DNA from: Devosia sp. 66-14
Lineage (GTDB): Bacteria > Pseudomonadota > Alphaproteobacteria > Rhizobiales > Devosiaceae
Length of the DNA stretch: 64,000 nucleotides
Direction: 5' to 3'
Assembly (NCBI GenBank): GCA_001899085.1
Contig: MKVB01000005.1
Span: 220,916-284,915, forward strand
Positions 41,228 through 49,864 of this stretch are shown here, in pieces (position 1 is the stretch's first letter; each line of letters opens with the position of its first letter). Under the pieces are notes generated by a model that was given only the letters and a program-made list of their open reading frames with translations, made no database searches and was not told where the DNA came from. The position numbers and the translations under genes are program-made.

Positions 41228-42559
41228 GTGTCCGACCGTCGCAATGTCACGCCGAACGATCTGAGCGCGTTCTGGATGCCGTTCACGGCGAACCGACAGT
41301 TCAAGAAGGCGCCGCGCATGTTCGTCGGCGCCAAGGACATGCACTATACGACTTCCGACGGACGCAAGGTGCTCGACGGCACGGCGGGCCTGTGGTGCGT
41401 CAATGCCGGCCATTGCCGCCCCAAGATCGTCGAGGCGATCCAGGAGCAGGCGGCCGAGCTCGACTACGCGCCGGCCTTCCAGATGGGCCATCCCAAGGCG
41501 TTCGAGCTGGCCAATGCGCTGGTATCGATCGCGCCCCAGGGGCTCGACCACGTGCTCTACACCAATTCCGGATCGGAATCGGTCGAGACGGCGCTGAAGG
41601 TGGCGCTGGCCTATCACAAGGTGAAGGGTGACGCCGGCCGCTTCCGGCTGATCGGCCGCGAGCGCGGCTATCACGGGGTGAATTTCGGCGGCATCTCGGT
41701 GGGCGGCATCGTCACCAACAGGAAGATGTTCGGCACGCTCCTGACCGGCGTCGACCACATGCCGCACACCCACACGCCGGGCAAGAACCAGTTCACCCGC
41801 GGCGAACGCGAAGCCGGCGGCGAGGACCTGGCGTCCGAGCTCGAGCGCATCGTGACGCTGCATGACGCCTCGACCATCGCAGCGGTGATCGTCGAGCCGG
41901 TGGCCGGCTCGACCGGCGTGCTGATCCCGCCCAAGGGCTACCTGCAGAAGCTGCGCGAGATCACCAAAAAGCACGGCATCCTGTTGATTTTTGACGAAGT
42001 GATCACCGGTTTCGGCCGCCTCGGCACGCCGTTCGCGGCGGACTATTTCGGCGTGACGCCGGATATCATGGTGACGGCCAAGGGGCTCACCAACGGGGTG
42101 ATCCCGATGGGCGCGGTCTTGGTCAGCTCCGAGATTCACGATGCCTTCATGCAGGGGCCCGAGCACGTCATCGAGTTCATGCACGGCTACACCTATTCGG
42201 GTAACCCGATCGCCTCGGCGGCGGGCCTCGCGACGCTCGAGACCTACAAGGACGAGGGCCTCTTGACCCGCGGCGCAGAGCTGGCGCCGTACTGGGCGGA
42301 TGCGCTCCATTCGCTGAAGGGCCTGCCGCATGTCATCGACATCCGCAACCTGGGGCTGATCGGCGCGATCGAACTCGAGCCGATTGCCGGGCAGCCGACC
42401 AAGCGGGCCTTCTCGGCTTTCGTCAAAGCCTTCGAGACCGGCATCCTGATCCGCACCACCGGCGATATCATCGCGATGAGCCCGCCGCTGATCATCTCCA
42501 AGGCGCAGATCGACGAACTGATCGGTACCTTGGGGAGCATCCTGAAGACGCTTGAGTAG
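41228..42559 (+). CDS. Class III omega-aminotransferase, probable beta-alanine:pyruvate transaminase
   Basis: A 443-residue PLP enzyme. Seen: the N-terminal FWMPFTANRQFKKAPRMFVG, TGLW-type loop (GTAGLWCVNAGHCRP), YTNSGSESVETALKVA (PLP phosphate), RERGYHGVNFGG, LLIFDEVITGFGRLG (Asp of PLP), and MVTAKGLTNGVIPMGAV (PLP Lys). This is the beta-alanine:pyruvate/omega-amino acid group. It would convert beta-alanine or 3-aminoisobutyrate to semialdehyde. It is divergent from rutR and followed by mmsA. Confidence 0.88.
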   Translation: MSDRRNVTPNDLSAFWMPFTANRQFKKAPRMFVGAKDMHYTTSDGRKVLDGTAGLWCVNAGHCRPKIVEAIQEQAAELDYAPAFQMGHPKAFELANALVSIAPQGLDHVLYTNSGSESVETALKVALAYHKVKGDAGRFRLIGRERGYHGVNFGGISVGGIVTNRKMFGTLLTGVDHMPHTHTPGKNQFTRGEREAGGEDLASELERIVTLHDASTIAAVIVEPVAGSTGVLIPPKGYLQKLREITKKHGILLIFDEVITGFGRLGTPFAADYFGVTPDIMVTAKGLTNGVIPMGAVLVSSEIHDAFMQGPEHVIEFMHGYTYSGNPIASAAGLATLETYKDEGLLTRGAELAPYWADALHSLKGLPHVIDIRNLGLIGAIELEPIAGQPTKRAFSAFVKAFETGILIRTTGDIIAMSPPLIISKAQIDELIGTLGSILKTLE

Positions 42560-42605
42560 AATGGAACGATTGTTCTATATCGGCACCGATAGAACGAACG
42601 TTCTA
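42557..42605. promoter_or_regulatory. Three stacked palindromes upstream of mmsA
   Basis: Within 49 bases lie an imperfect 21-base TAGAA...TTCTA repeat (42557-42577), a perfect TATCGG-CA-CCGATA (42578-42591) and a perfect TAGAACG-AA-CGTTCTA (42590-42605). The first begins at the aminotransferase stop codon. They look like a set of operators, and they differ from the RutR motif, so a second regulator may act here. Confidence 0.6.
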
Positions 42606-42628
42606 CACTTAATGAGCGGAGGTCTGTG

Positions 42629-44125
42629 ATGCAGACGATACAGAATGCGATCGGCGGCAAGCTGGTCACCTCGACGAGCACGCGCACGCAGCCGGTGTTC
42701 AACCCGGCTACCGGCGAGGCCACCGCAACGCTGGCGCTGTCGAGCGTCGACGAGGTCAACGCCGCGGTCGCAGCGGCCAGGCAGGCCCTCCCCGCCTGGG
42801 CGGCCACCACGCCGATGAAGCGGGCGCGGGTGATGTTCAAGTTCAAGGAACTGCTCGAAAAGCATTCCGACGAGCTGGCCCGGCTGATCAGCCAGGAGCA
42901 CGGCAAGGTACATGACGATGCGCTGGGCGAGCTGGCCCGCGGCATCGACTGCGTCGACTTCGCCTGCGGCGCGCCGCAGCTGCTGAAGGGCGAGTTCAGC
43001 CGCAATGTCGGCCCCAACATCGACAGCTATTCCGATCGCCAGCCGCTCGGTGTGGTCGCCGGCATCACGCCGTTCAACTTCCCCGCCATGGTGCCGATGT
43101 GGATGTATCCGCTGGCCATCGCCTGCGGCAACACCTTCGTGTTGAAGCCGTCGGAGCGCGATCCGAGTGCGCCGATGTTCGCCTGGCAGCTCCTCATGGA
43201 TGCCGGCCTGCCCGATGGCGTGCTGAACGTCGTCCATGGCGACAAGGAAGCGGTCGATACCATTCTCGACCATCCCGACATCAAGGCGGTGAGCTTTGTC
43301 GGTTCGACGCCGATTGCCGAGTATGTCTATCGGCGCGGCACCCAGGCCGGTAAGCGCGTGCAGGCGCTTGGCGGCGCCAAGAACCACATGATCGTGTTGC
43401 CCGATGCCGACATGGACCAGGCCGCCGACGCGCTGATGGGCGCCGGGTATGGCTCGGCCGGCGAGCGCTGCATGGCGATTTCGGTGGCGGTGCCGGTGGG
43501 CGACAAGACGGCGGACGCGCTGATCGCGCGGCTGAAGCCGCGGGTCGAAGCGCTGAAGATCGGCCCGGCGACCGACAAGGACGCGCAGATGGGCCCGATC
43601 GTTTCGAAGGCACAGCGCGACAAGATCGTCGGCTATATCGATGCCGGCGTCGAAGCCGGGGCGGAGCTGGTGGTCGATGGCCGCGGCTTCAAGCTGCAGG
43701 GCTATGAGAACGGCTTCTTCGTCGGCGGCACGCTGTTCGACCATGTGAAGCCGGACATGAAGATCTACCGCGAGGAAATCTTCGGACCGGTGCTCTCGGT
43801 GGTGCGGGCGCAGAGCTACCAGGACGCGGTCGACCTGATCCACGGGCACGAATATGCCAACGGCACGGCGATCTTCACCCGCGACGGCGATGCGGCGCGC
43901 GACTTCGCCGACAAGATCGAAGTGGGCATGGTCGGCATCAACGTGCCGATCCCGGTGCCGGTGGCCTACCACTCGTTCGGCGGCTGGAAGCGGAGCATTT
44001 TCGGCGACCACGGCATTTACGGGCCGGAAGGCGTGCACTTCTACACCCGGCTGAAAACGGTCACCACGCGCTGGCCGGCCGGGATCAAGAGCGGCGCCGA
44101 GTTCAGCTTCCCGAGCCAGAAGTAG
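42629..44125 (+). CDS. mmsA: CoA-acylating methylmalonate/malonate-semialdehyde dehydrogenase
   Basis: A 498-residue aldehyde dehydrogenase. Seen: [20 protein letters not shown] (N-terminal domain), [20 protein letters not shown], and the catalytic Cys in [19 protein letters not shown], which is the MmsA/IolA form. The product from malonate semialdehyde is acetyl-CoA, and from methylmalonate semialdehyde propionyl-CoA. ATG 42629 is preferred to the GTG at 42626 because GGAGG (42618-42622) is then six bases away. It follows the aminotransferase in the pyrimidine block. Confidence 0.93.
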   Translation: MQTIQNAIGGKLVTSTSTRTQPVFNPATGEATATLALSSVDEVNAAVAAARQALPAWAATTPMKRARVMFKFKELLEKHSDELARLISQEHGKVHDDALGELARGIDCVDFACGAPQLLKGEFSRNVGPNIDSYSDRQPLGVVAGITPFNFPAMVPMWMYPLAIACGNTFVLKPSERDPSAPMFAWQLLMDAGLPDGVLNVVHGDKEAVDTILDHPDIKAVSFVGSTPIAEYVYRRGTQAGKRVQALGGAKNHMIVLPDADMDQAADALMGAGYGSAGERCMAISVAVPVGDKTADALIARLKPRVEALKIGPATDKDAQMGPIVSKAQRDKIVGYIDAGVEAGAELVVDGRGFKLQGYENGFFVGGTLFDHVKPDMKIYREEIFGPVLSVVRAQSYQDAVDLIHGHEYANGTAIFTRDGDAARDFADKIEVGMVGINVPIPVPVAYHSFGGWKRSIFGDHGIYGPEGVHFYTRLKTVTTRWPAGIKSGAEFSFPSQK

Positions 44126-44154
44126 CGGATGCAGGCAAGCACCGGCATTGCTGG

Positions 44155-44330
44155 ACTGCCCCTCACCCCATCCCTCTCCCCAGAGGGGAGCCGGACGAGG
44201 GCAGAGCCCTCGCCGGGAGGGGGCGATGGGGCACCGGCAGTGCAAGGTGTGCCCCCCCGCACCGATGCCGAGGTCACCTCTCCCCTGAGGGGAGAGGTCG
44301 ACGCGCAGCGTCGGGTGAGGGGTTCAGGCT
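44155..44330. repeat. Palindromic intergenic repeat, left flank of the DUF559 gene
   Basis: Contains CCCCTCACCCC, CCTCTCCCCAGAGGGGAG, then ACCTCTCCCCTGAGGGGAG and GGGTGAGGGG: a pair of short hairpins of the widespread CCTCTCCCC/GGGGAGAGG type. The same family occurs at 44640-44715, 52100-52235 and 62255-62395. Confidence 0.8.
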
Positions 44331-44782
44331 CTCGTGCACGCTCGTTGCGCCGCAACGAAACAGATGCAGAGCACAAATTCTGGCAGATGGTTCGCGGCCG
44401 ACAGATCGGTGGCTGGAAGTTCGTGCGACAGGTGGCGATCGGCCCGTACTTCGCAGACTTCGCATGCAGAGAGGCAGCTCTTGTCGTTGAGCTCGACGGC
44501 AGCCAGCACCTCGAGTCTCCAACCGACCAAGCCCGTACCGAATATCTGACCGCTCAGGGCTATGCGGTCCTGCGCTTTTGGAACAATGACGTGCTGGGCA
44601 ACCCCCACGGCGTTGCTGACAGCCTTCTCGCGGCGATAGCTGGGCACCCCTCACCCGGCGAGCGCTACGCGCCCGCCACCCTCTCCCCTGAGGGGAGAGG
44701 GGAAAGAGGGAGCATAGCCGCGACGACGAAACAGCGGAGCTACCGGCTCACCGCAGACATCCCTCGACTCTTGAAAGACTGA
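44315..44782 (+). CDS. DUF559-family endonuclease-like protein
   Basis: A protein of about 155 residues with the DUF559 core: SLRRNETDAEHKFWQMVRGR, KFVRQVAIGPYFADFACRE and LVVELDGSQHLESPTDQAR, then YLTAQGYAVLRFWNNDVLGN. These carry the D-ExD/K elements of the PD-(D/E)XK nuclease fold, as in very-short-patch-repair-like proteins. No clear start exists; GTG 44315 gives a usual N-terminus, and the frame is open back to 44129 through the repeat. The C-terminal part after about residue 105 is encoded by palindromic repeat and is atypical. Role in the cell is unknown. Confidence 0.65.
   Translation: MRGSGSRARSLRRNETDAEHKFWQMVRGRQIGGWKFVRQVAIGPYFADFACREAALVVELDGSQHLESPTDQARTEYLTAQGYAVLRFWNNDVLGNPHGVADSLLAAIAGHPSPGERYAPATLSPEGRGERGSIAATTKQRSYRLTADIPRLLKD
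44640..44715. repeat. Palindromic repeat copy inside the 3' part of the DUF559 gene
   Basis: CACCCCTCACCCGGCGAG, followed by CCACCCTCTCCCCTGAGGGGAGAGG in two parts (CACCCTCTCCCCT and GAGGGGAGAGG), matches the left flank repeat and the copies near 52.1 kb and 62.3 kb. It lies within the reading frame, extending the protein by about 40 residues. Confidence 0.8.
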
Positions 44783-44784
44783 CT

Positions 44785-46035
44785 ATGGCAGCCCCCGGCG
44801 AAAACCTTCGTATCGACCCCGAACGCCTGTGGAGCTCCATTCATGAGTTGGCCGAGATCGGGCCGGGCGTCGCTGGCGGCTCCAATCGGCAGACGGTGAC
44901 CGATGACGACGCCAAGGGTCGGGCGCTGTTCAAGCGCTGGTGCGAGGCGGCCGGCATGGAAATGGGGCTCGACCAGATGGGCACCATGTTCGCGCGGCGC
45001 GAAGGCAGAGAGCCGGAGCTCGATCCGGTCTATGTCGGCAGCCATCTCGACACCCAGCCGACCGGCGGGCGCTATGACGGGGTGCTCGGGGTGCTGGGCG
45101 GGCTCGAGGTGATCCGCACGCTCAACGACCTCGACATCCGCACCCGGCGCCCGATCGTGGTGGTCAACTGGACCAACGAGGAGGGGGCGCGGTTCGCTCC
45201 GGCGATGATGGCCTCGGGCGTGTTCGCCGGGGTGCTCGACCAGGCCGATGTCTATGCGCACAAGGACAAGGACGGCAAAAGCTTCGGCGAGGAGCTGGAG
45301 CGGATCGGCTGGCGCGGCGACGAGGTGGTCGGAGCGCGGAAGATCCATGCCTATTATGAGCTGCACATCGAGCAGGGCCCGATCCTCGAGGACGAGAAGG
45401 TCGATATCGGCGTCGTCACGCACGGCCAGGGGCTGAAGTGGCTGCAGGTGACGCTGACCGGCAAGGAAGCCCATACCGGCTCCACCCCGATGCCGAAGCG
45501 GCGCAATGCCAGCCTCGGCATGGCGCGGGTGATCGAGCTGGTGCACGAAGTGGCAATGGACTACCAGCCTGACGCCGTGGGCGCGGTGGGACACATCCAG
45601 GTCTGGCCGAACTCGCGCAACATCATTGCCGGCAAGGCGGTGTTCACCATCGACATCCGTTCACCGAACAAACAGGTGCTCGACGAGATGGACGAGCGCA
45701 TCCGCTACGGCATCCAGAACACCGCCGAGGCGCTCGATATCGGTTTCGAGGTCGAGCAGGTCGGGCATTTCGACCCGGTGACGTTCGACAAGACGCTGGT
45801 CGGCAATATCCGCGAGGCGGCCAAGGAACTCGGCTATTCCTACCGCGACATCGTCTCGGGTGCCGGGCACGATGCCTGCTGGATCAACCGGGTGGCGCCC
45901 TCGGCAATGATCATGTGCCCATGCGTCGACGGGCTCAGCCACAACGAAGCGGAAGAGATTTCGAAGGAATGGGCGGCGGCCGGGACGGACGTGCTGCTGC
46001 GGGCGGTGCTGGAAACGGCGGAGATCGTGGGGTGA
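44785..46035 (+). CDS. Beta-ureidopropionase / N-carbamoyl amino acid hydrolase (M20 family)
   Basis: A 416-residue metal-dependent amidase that would release beta-alanine, CO2 and ammonia from N-carbamoyl-beta-alanine. Metal ligands are visible: VYVGSHLDTQPTGGRYDG, VVNWTNEEGARFAPAMMAS, ELHIEQGPILE, and SGAGHDACWINRVAP. The order matches the HyuC/AmaB/PydC group. It is immediately upstream of the unknown 46032 gene (four-base overlap) and hydA. RutR-regulated status is not shown here. Confidence 0.88.
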   Translation: MAAPGENLRIDPERLWSSIHELAEIGPGVAGGSNRQTVTDDDAKGRALFKRWCEAAGMEMGLDQMGTMFARREGREPELDPVYVGSHLDTQPTGGRYDGVLGVLGGLEVIRTLNDLDIRTRRPIVVVNWTNEEGARFAPAMMASGVFAGVLDQADVYAHKDKDGKSFGEELERIGWRGDEVVGARKIHAYYELHIEQGPILEDEKVDIGVVTHGQGLKWLQVTLTGKEAHTGSTPMPKRRNASLGMARVIELVHEVAMDYQPDAVGAVGHIQVWPNSRNIIAGKAVFTIDIRSPNKQVLDEMDERIRYGIQNTAEALDIGFEVEQVGHFDPVTFDKTLVGNIREAAKELGYSYRDIVSGAGHDACWINRVAPSAMIMCPCVDGLSHNEAEEISKEWAAAGTDVLLRAVLETAEIVG

Positions 46036-46706
46036 ACACGGGCGACGAGGTCGATCCGCACTCCCTGATGCCTCGGCGATATGCCGATGCAACACCGGAG
46101 GATTTTGCCGCACTCGCAAGGGCCACGGCAAGCCAGCAGGCAGACGATGAGGCCTTCGCACTCGCCAACAACGCCGTGGTGACTGAGGGTCCCTGGGAGG
46201 GCGCACCGCCTCAGATGGTGGCCTACATCGGTATAGATGAGTTCGGCCAGCGCATGCGGCTCGTGGCGGTTGCCGAGGCCTGGCGCTATTCGCCCTTCAT
46301 GGGCACGTATCGACCAGGCGGGGCGGATGGAGAACTAACCATCAGGCCGGCACAACAGCCAGACATGTTGGTGGTGAAACGCATCCTGCTCGGCCCGCAG
46401 ATCGCGGGGATGGTCGTCGGACGGGCCCAGGGGGCCGCGCCGGTACAATCTCGTGGGGTGATCGACGGCGAGGACTATTATTTTAGGGCACGCGGCGATG
46501 CCTGGTCCTTCAGCGTGGGCGGCGGCGACCTGATCCAGTCGCCGACTTGGTACTACGAAGAGGCTTACGGGACTTGGCCAGATGCCGGCCGCATGCCTCG
46601 CGAAGAGGCATATCAGTTCATCGAGAAGGCCGCGGCGCTGTACCGCGCGGGAACACCGACGATGGTGAGACCGTCGCTCACGCTGCCCAAGGTCGACAGG
46701 AGATAG
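46032..46706 (+). CDS. Protein of unknown function within the pyrimidine operon
   Basis: A 224-residue protein starting at GTG 46032, overlapping the ureidopropionase gene by four bases. It is soluble with no signal. Segments include WEGAPPQMVAYIGIDEFGQR, DMLVVKRILLGPQIAGMVVG and SPTWYYEEAYGTWPDAGRMP. I recognise no family. The overlap and same codon style as neighbours suggest translational coupling with pyrimidine degradation enzymes, but its role is not evident. Confidence 0.7.
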   Translation: MNTGDEVDPHSLMPRRYADATPEDFAALARATASQQADDEAFALANNAVVTEGPWEGAPPQMVAYIGIDEFGQRMRLVAVAEAWRYSPFMGTYRPGGADGELTIRPAQQPDMLVVKRILLGPQIAGMVVGRAQGAAPVQSRGVIDGEDYYFRARGDAWSFSVGGGDLIQSPTWYYEEAYGTWPDAGRMPREEAYQFIEKAAALYRAGTPTMVRPSLTLPKVDRR

Positions 46707-46715
46707 GGGTACAGC

Positions 46716-48170
46716 ATGACTTCCAAAATCATCAAGAACGGCACCGTCGTCACCGCCGACCTCACCTACACGGCCGATATCCGCGTCGAAGGCGGCAGGA
46801 TCACCGAGATCGGGCAGAACCTCAGTGGCGGGGAAATCCTCGATGCCAGCGGCTGCTACGTCATGCCTGGCGGCATCGATCCGCATACGCATCTCGAGAT
46901 GCCGTTCATGGGCACCTATTCGAGCGATGATTTCGAGAGCGGCACGCGGGCGGCGCTGAGTGGGGGGACCACCATGGTGGTGGATTTCTGCCTGCCCAAC
47001 CCGCAGCAATCGCTGCTCGAAGCCTTGCAGATGTGGGACAACAAGACTTCGAAGGCGAGCTGCGATTACTCGTTCCATATGGCGATCACCTGGTGGGGCG
47101 AGCAGGTGTTCAACGAGATGGCCGACGTGGTCGATCGCGGCATCACCTCGTTCAAGCACTTCATGGCCTATAAGGGCGCGCTGATGGTCGATGACGACGA
47201 GATGTTCTCGTCGTTCCAGCGCTGCGCCGACCTCGGCGCGCTGCCGCTCGTCCATGCCGAGAACGGCGACGTGGTGGCGCAGATGACGGCCAAGCTCCTT
47301 GCCCAAGGCAATAACGGGCCGGAGGCGCATGCCTATTCGCGGCCGCCTGAGGTCGAAGGCGAGGCGACCAACCGGGCGATCATGATCGCCGACATGGCGG
47401 GGGTGCCGGTCTATATCGTCCACACCTCGTGCGAACAGGCGCATGAGGCGATCCGCCGGGCGCGACAGGCAGGCAAGCGCGTCTATGGCGAGCCGCTGAT
47501 CCAGCACCTGGTGCTCGACGAGAGCGAGTATTTCAACCGCGACTGGGATTATGCGGCGCGCCGGGTGATGAGCCCGCCATTCCGCAACAAGCAGCACCAG
47601 GATTCGCTGTGGGCCGGGCTCGCCTCGGGCTCGCTGCAGGTGGTGGCGACCGACCACTGCGCCTTCACCACGGCGCAGAAACGCAATGGCATCGGTAACT
47701 TCGCCAAGATCCCCAACGGCACCGGAGGGCTCGAGGACCGGATGCCGGTACTGTGGACGAAGGGAGTCAATACCGGCCGGCTGACGATGAACGAGTTCGT
47801 CGCGGTGACCTCGACCAATATCGCCAAGATCCTCAACATGTATCCCAAAAAGGGCGCCATCCTGGTCGGGGCCGACGCCGACCTCGTGGTGTGGGATCCC
47901 AAGCGCAAGAAGACCATCAGCGCCGCCAAACAGCAGTCGGCGATCGACTACAACGTGTTCGAGGGCATCGAAGTCGAAGGGCTGCCGCGCTTCACCCTGA
48001 CGCGTGGACAGGTGGCGGTGACCGAAGACACGGTCAACGCCGAACAGGGGCACGGCCAATTCGTGGCGCGTGAAGCCAAGAACCCGGTGAACCGGGCGCT
48101 TTCGACGTGGAAAGAGATCACGGCACCGCGCAAGGTGGAACGCACCGGCATTCCGGCGACGGGGGTTTGA
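46716..48170 (+). CDS. hydA: Dihydropyrimidinase
   Basis: A 484-residue amidohydrolase that opens dihydrouracil/dihydrothymine rings. Seen: GGIDPHTHLEMPFMGTYSSD (His-x-His), TSFKHFMAYKGALMVDDDEM (carboxylated Lys), VPVYIVHTSCEQAHEAIRRA and VVATDHCAFTTAQKRNGIG (catalytic Asp). RPGVWAGG-like tail is absent; the C-terminus KVERTGIPATGV is normal. ATG 46716 follows CAGGAG. It follows the unknown 224-residue gene by nine bases. Confidence 0.94.
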   Translation: MTSKIIKNGTVVTADLTYTADIRVEGGRITEIGQNLSGGEILDASGCYVMPGGIDPHTHLEMPFMGTYSSDDFESGTRAALSGGTTMVVDFCLPNPQQSLLEALQMWDNKTSKASCDYSFHMAITWWGEQVFNEMADVVDRGITSFKHFMAYKGALMVDDDEMFSSFQRCADLGALPLVHAENGDVVAQMTAKLLAQGNNGPEAHAYSRPPEVEGEATNRAIMIADMAGVPVYIVHTSCEQAHEAIRRARQAGKRVYGEPLIQHLVLDESEYFNRDWDYAARRVMSPPFRNKQHQDSLWAGLASGSLQVVATDHCAFTTAQKRNGIGNFAKIPNGTGGLEDRMPVLWTKGVNTGRLTMNEFVAVTSTNIAKILNMYPKKGAILVGADADLVVWDPKRKKTISAAKQQSAIDYNVFEGIEVEGLPRFTLTRGQVAVTEDTVNAEQGHGQFVAREAKNPVNRALSTWKEITAPRKVERTGIPATGV

Positions 48171-48174
48171 AGGT

Positions 48175-48978
48175 TTGACGACTGACGGGGGCAAATCGCA
48201 GAGCGTGGTCGAGGCCAAGGGTCTCGGCCTGACTTTCAAGACTGGTGATGGCGACGTGGTGGCGCTGTCGGATGTGAACCTCGAGATCAAGCGGGGCGAA
48301 TTCGTCTCGTTCATCGGCCCATCGGGCTGTGGCAAGACGACGTTCCTGCGTGTCATCGCCGACCTGGAACAGCCGACATCGGGCAGCATCACGGTCAACG
48401 GCACCTCGGCGACCGAGGCGCGGGTCAACCGCTCCTACGGCTACGTGTTTCAGGCGCCGGCGCTGTTTCCTTGGCGCACCATCGAGAACAACGTGGCGCT
48501 GCCGCTGGAGATCATGGGCTATGCCGATGCCGACCGGAAGGCGCGGGTCAGCAAGTCGCTGGAGCTGGTGAACCTCGAAGGCTTCGAGAAAAAGTTCCCC
48601 TGGCAGCTCAGTGGCGGCATGCAGCAGCGGGCCTCGATTGCCCGTGCGCTGGCGTTCGACGCGGACCTGCTGCTGATGGACGAGCCGTTCGGAGCGCTCG
48701 ACGAGATCGTGCGCGACCACCTCAATTCGGAGCTGCTGAAGCTCTGGGCGGCGACGCAGAAGACCATCGCCTTCGTCACCCACTCGATCCCCGAGGCGGT
48801 GTATCTCAGTACCAAGATCGTGGTGATGAGCCCGCGACCGGGGCGGGTGACCGACGTGATCGAGAGCCCGCTGCCGCGCGGCGAACGACCGCTCGAAATC
48901 CGCGAGACGCCGGAGTTCCTGCAGCTCGCCGCCCGCGTCCGCGACGGCCTGCGCGCCGGCCATTCGTACGAGGAATAG
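48175..48978 (+). CDS. ABC transporter ATP-binding protein (NitT/TauT-like), likely pyrimidine-linked
   Basis: A 267-residue ATPase: Walker A GPSGCGKTTFLR, Q-loop YGYVFQAPALFPWRTIENNV, signature LSGGMQQRASIARALAF, Walker B LLLMDEPFGALDEI and H-loop FVTHSIPEAVYLS. It belongs to the SsuB/TauB/ThiZ group. The start given is TTG 48175, four bases after hydA; a later GTG at 48205 is possible. With the two permeases and binding protein downstream it should import a small heterocycle, probably a pyrimidine or related compound. Confidence 0.87.
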   Translation: MTTDGGKSQSVVEAKGLGLTFKTGDGDVVALSDVNLEIKRGEFVSFIGPSGCGKTTFLRVIADLEQPTSGSITVNGTSATEARVNRSYGYVFQAPALFPWRTIENNVALPLEIMGYADADRKARVSKSLELVNLEGFEKKFPWQLSGGMQQRASIARALAFDADLLLMDEPFGALDEIVRDHLNSELLKLWAATQKTIAFVTHSIPEAVYLSTKIVVMSPRPGRVTDVIESPLPRGERPLEIRETPEFLQLAARVRDGLRAGHSYEE

Positions 48979-48982
48979 GCCG

Positions 48983-49864
48983 ATGCGGGGGCTGATGGGA
49001 GGCAAGACGGTTCCGGTGCTGATCGTGCTGCTGGCGATCGTGCTCTTCTGGTACGTGATGGCGGTGGTGATGAACGCGCCGTGGCAGAACACCCTGAACG
49101 GGCGCGCCAACCTCACCGATGTGCCCCTCACCGAGTTCGCGCTCCAGACCTTCACGCAGGACAAGCCGGTATTGCCGGCGCCGCATCAGGTGATCGGGGC
49201 GATCTGGACCGGGCTGTTCGGTTCGGCCATCACGGCGCCGCGCTCGCTCGCCTTCCATGCCGGCATCACGCTGGGCGCCACACTGCTCGGTTTCGGGCTC
49301 GGCACGCTGCTCGGGGTGCTGCTGGCGGTGGTGATCGTCCACAACAACGCCTCGGACCGCTCGCTGATGCCGTGGATCATTGCGAGCCAGACCGTGCCGA
49401 TCCTCGCGATTGCGCCGATGGTGGTGGTCGGCCTGGGCGCCGTCGGGGTGACGGGCATGATCCCCAAGGCGCTGATCTCGATGTATCTCAGCTTCTTCCC
49501 GGTGGTGGTCGGCATGGTGAAGGGGCTGCGCACGCCCGAGCAGATCCAGCTCGACCTGATGCGCACCTATAATGCCTCGCCGCTGCAGATCTTCCTCAAG
49601 CTGCGCTGGCCGGCTTCGGTGCCGATCCTGTTCGCCTCGATGAAGGTGGGCATCGCCATCTCGCTGATCGGCGCCGTGGTGGGCGAGCTTTCGAACAATG
49701 CCGGCGGCGGGCTCGGGGTGCGGCTGCTCACCGGCTCGTATAACGGGCAGACGATCCAGATCTGGGCGGCGCTGTTTATCGCCGCGGCGCTCGCCGCCAT
49801 CCTCGTGATCCTCGTGGGCTGGGGCGAAAGGCTCGCCAACCGGCGGATGGGGGTGCGGGCATGA
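48983..49864 (+). CDS. ABC transporter permease 1 (BPD family, NitT/TauT-like)
   Basis: A 293-residue permease with about six membrane segments. The N-terminal segment VPVLIVLLAIVLFWYVMAVV, a middle segment ITLGATLLGFGLGTLLGVLL and the EAA-type coupling loop LRTPEQIQLDLMRTYNASPL are seen. ATG 48983 follows the ATPase by four bases and its stop overlaps permease 2 by four bases. Together they would form a heterodimeric channel, unlike many single-permease NitT/TauT systems. Confidence 0.87.
   Translation: MRGLMGGKTVPVLIVLLAIVLFWYVMAVVMNAPWQNTLNGRANLTDVPLTEFALQTFTQDKPVLPAPHQVIGAIWTGLFGSAITAPRSLAFHAGITLGATLLGFGLGTLLGVLLAVVIVHNNASDRSLMPWIIASQTVPILAIAPMVVVGLGAVGVTGMIPKALISMYLSFFPVVVGMVKGLRTPEQIQLDLMRTYNASPLQIFLKLRWPASVPILFASMKVGIAISLIGAVVGELSNNAGGGLGVRLLTGSYNGQTIQIWAALFIAAALAAILVILVGWGERLANRRMGVRA

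Noticed and set aside
42590-42605. The mmsA palindrome as a fourth RutR site
   Set aside because: TAGAACGAACGTTCTA does not contain the TTGACC/GGTCAA half-sites and so was not included with the RutR-like boxes.
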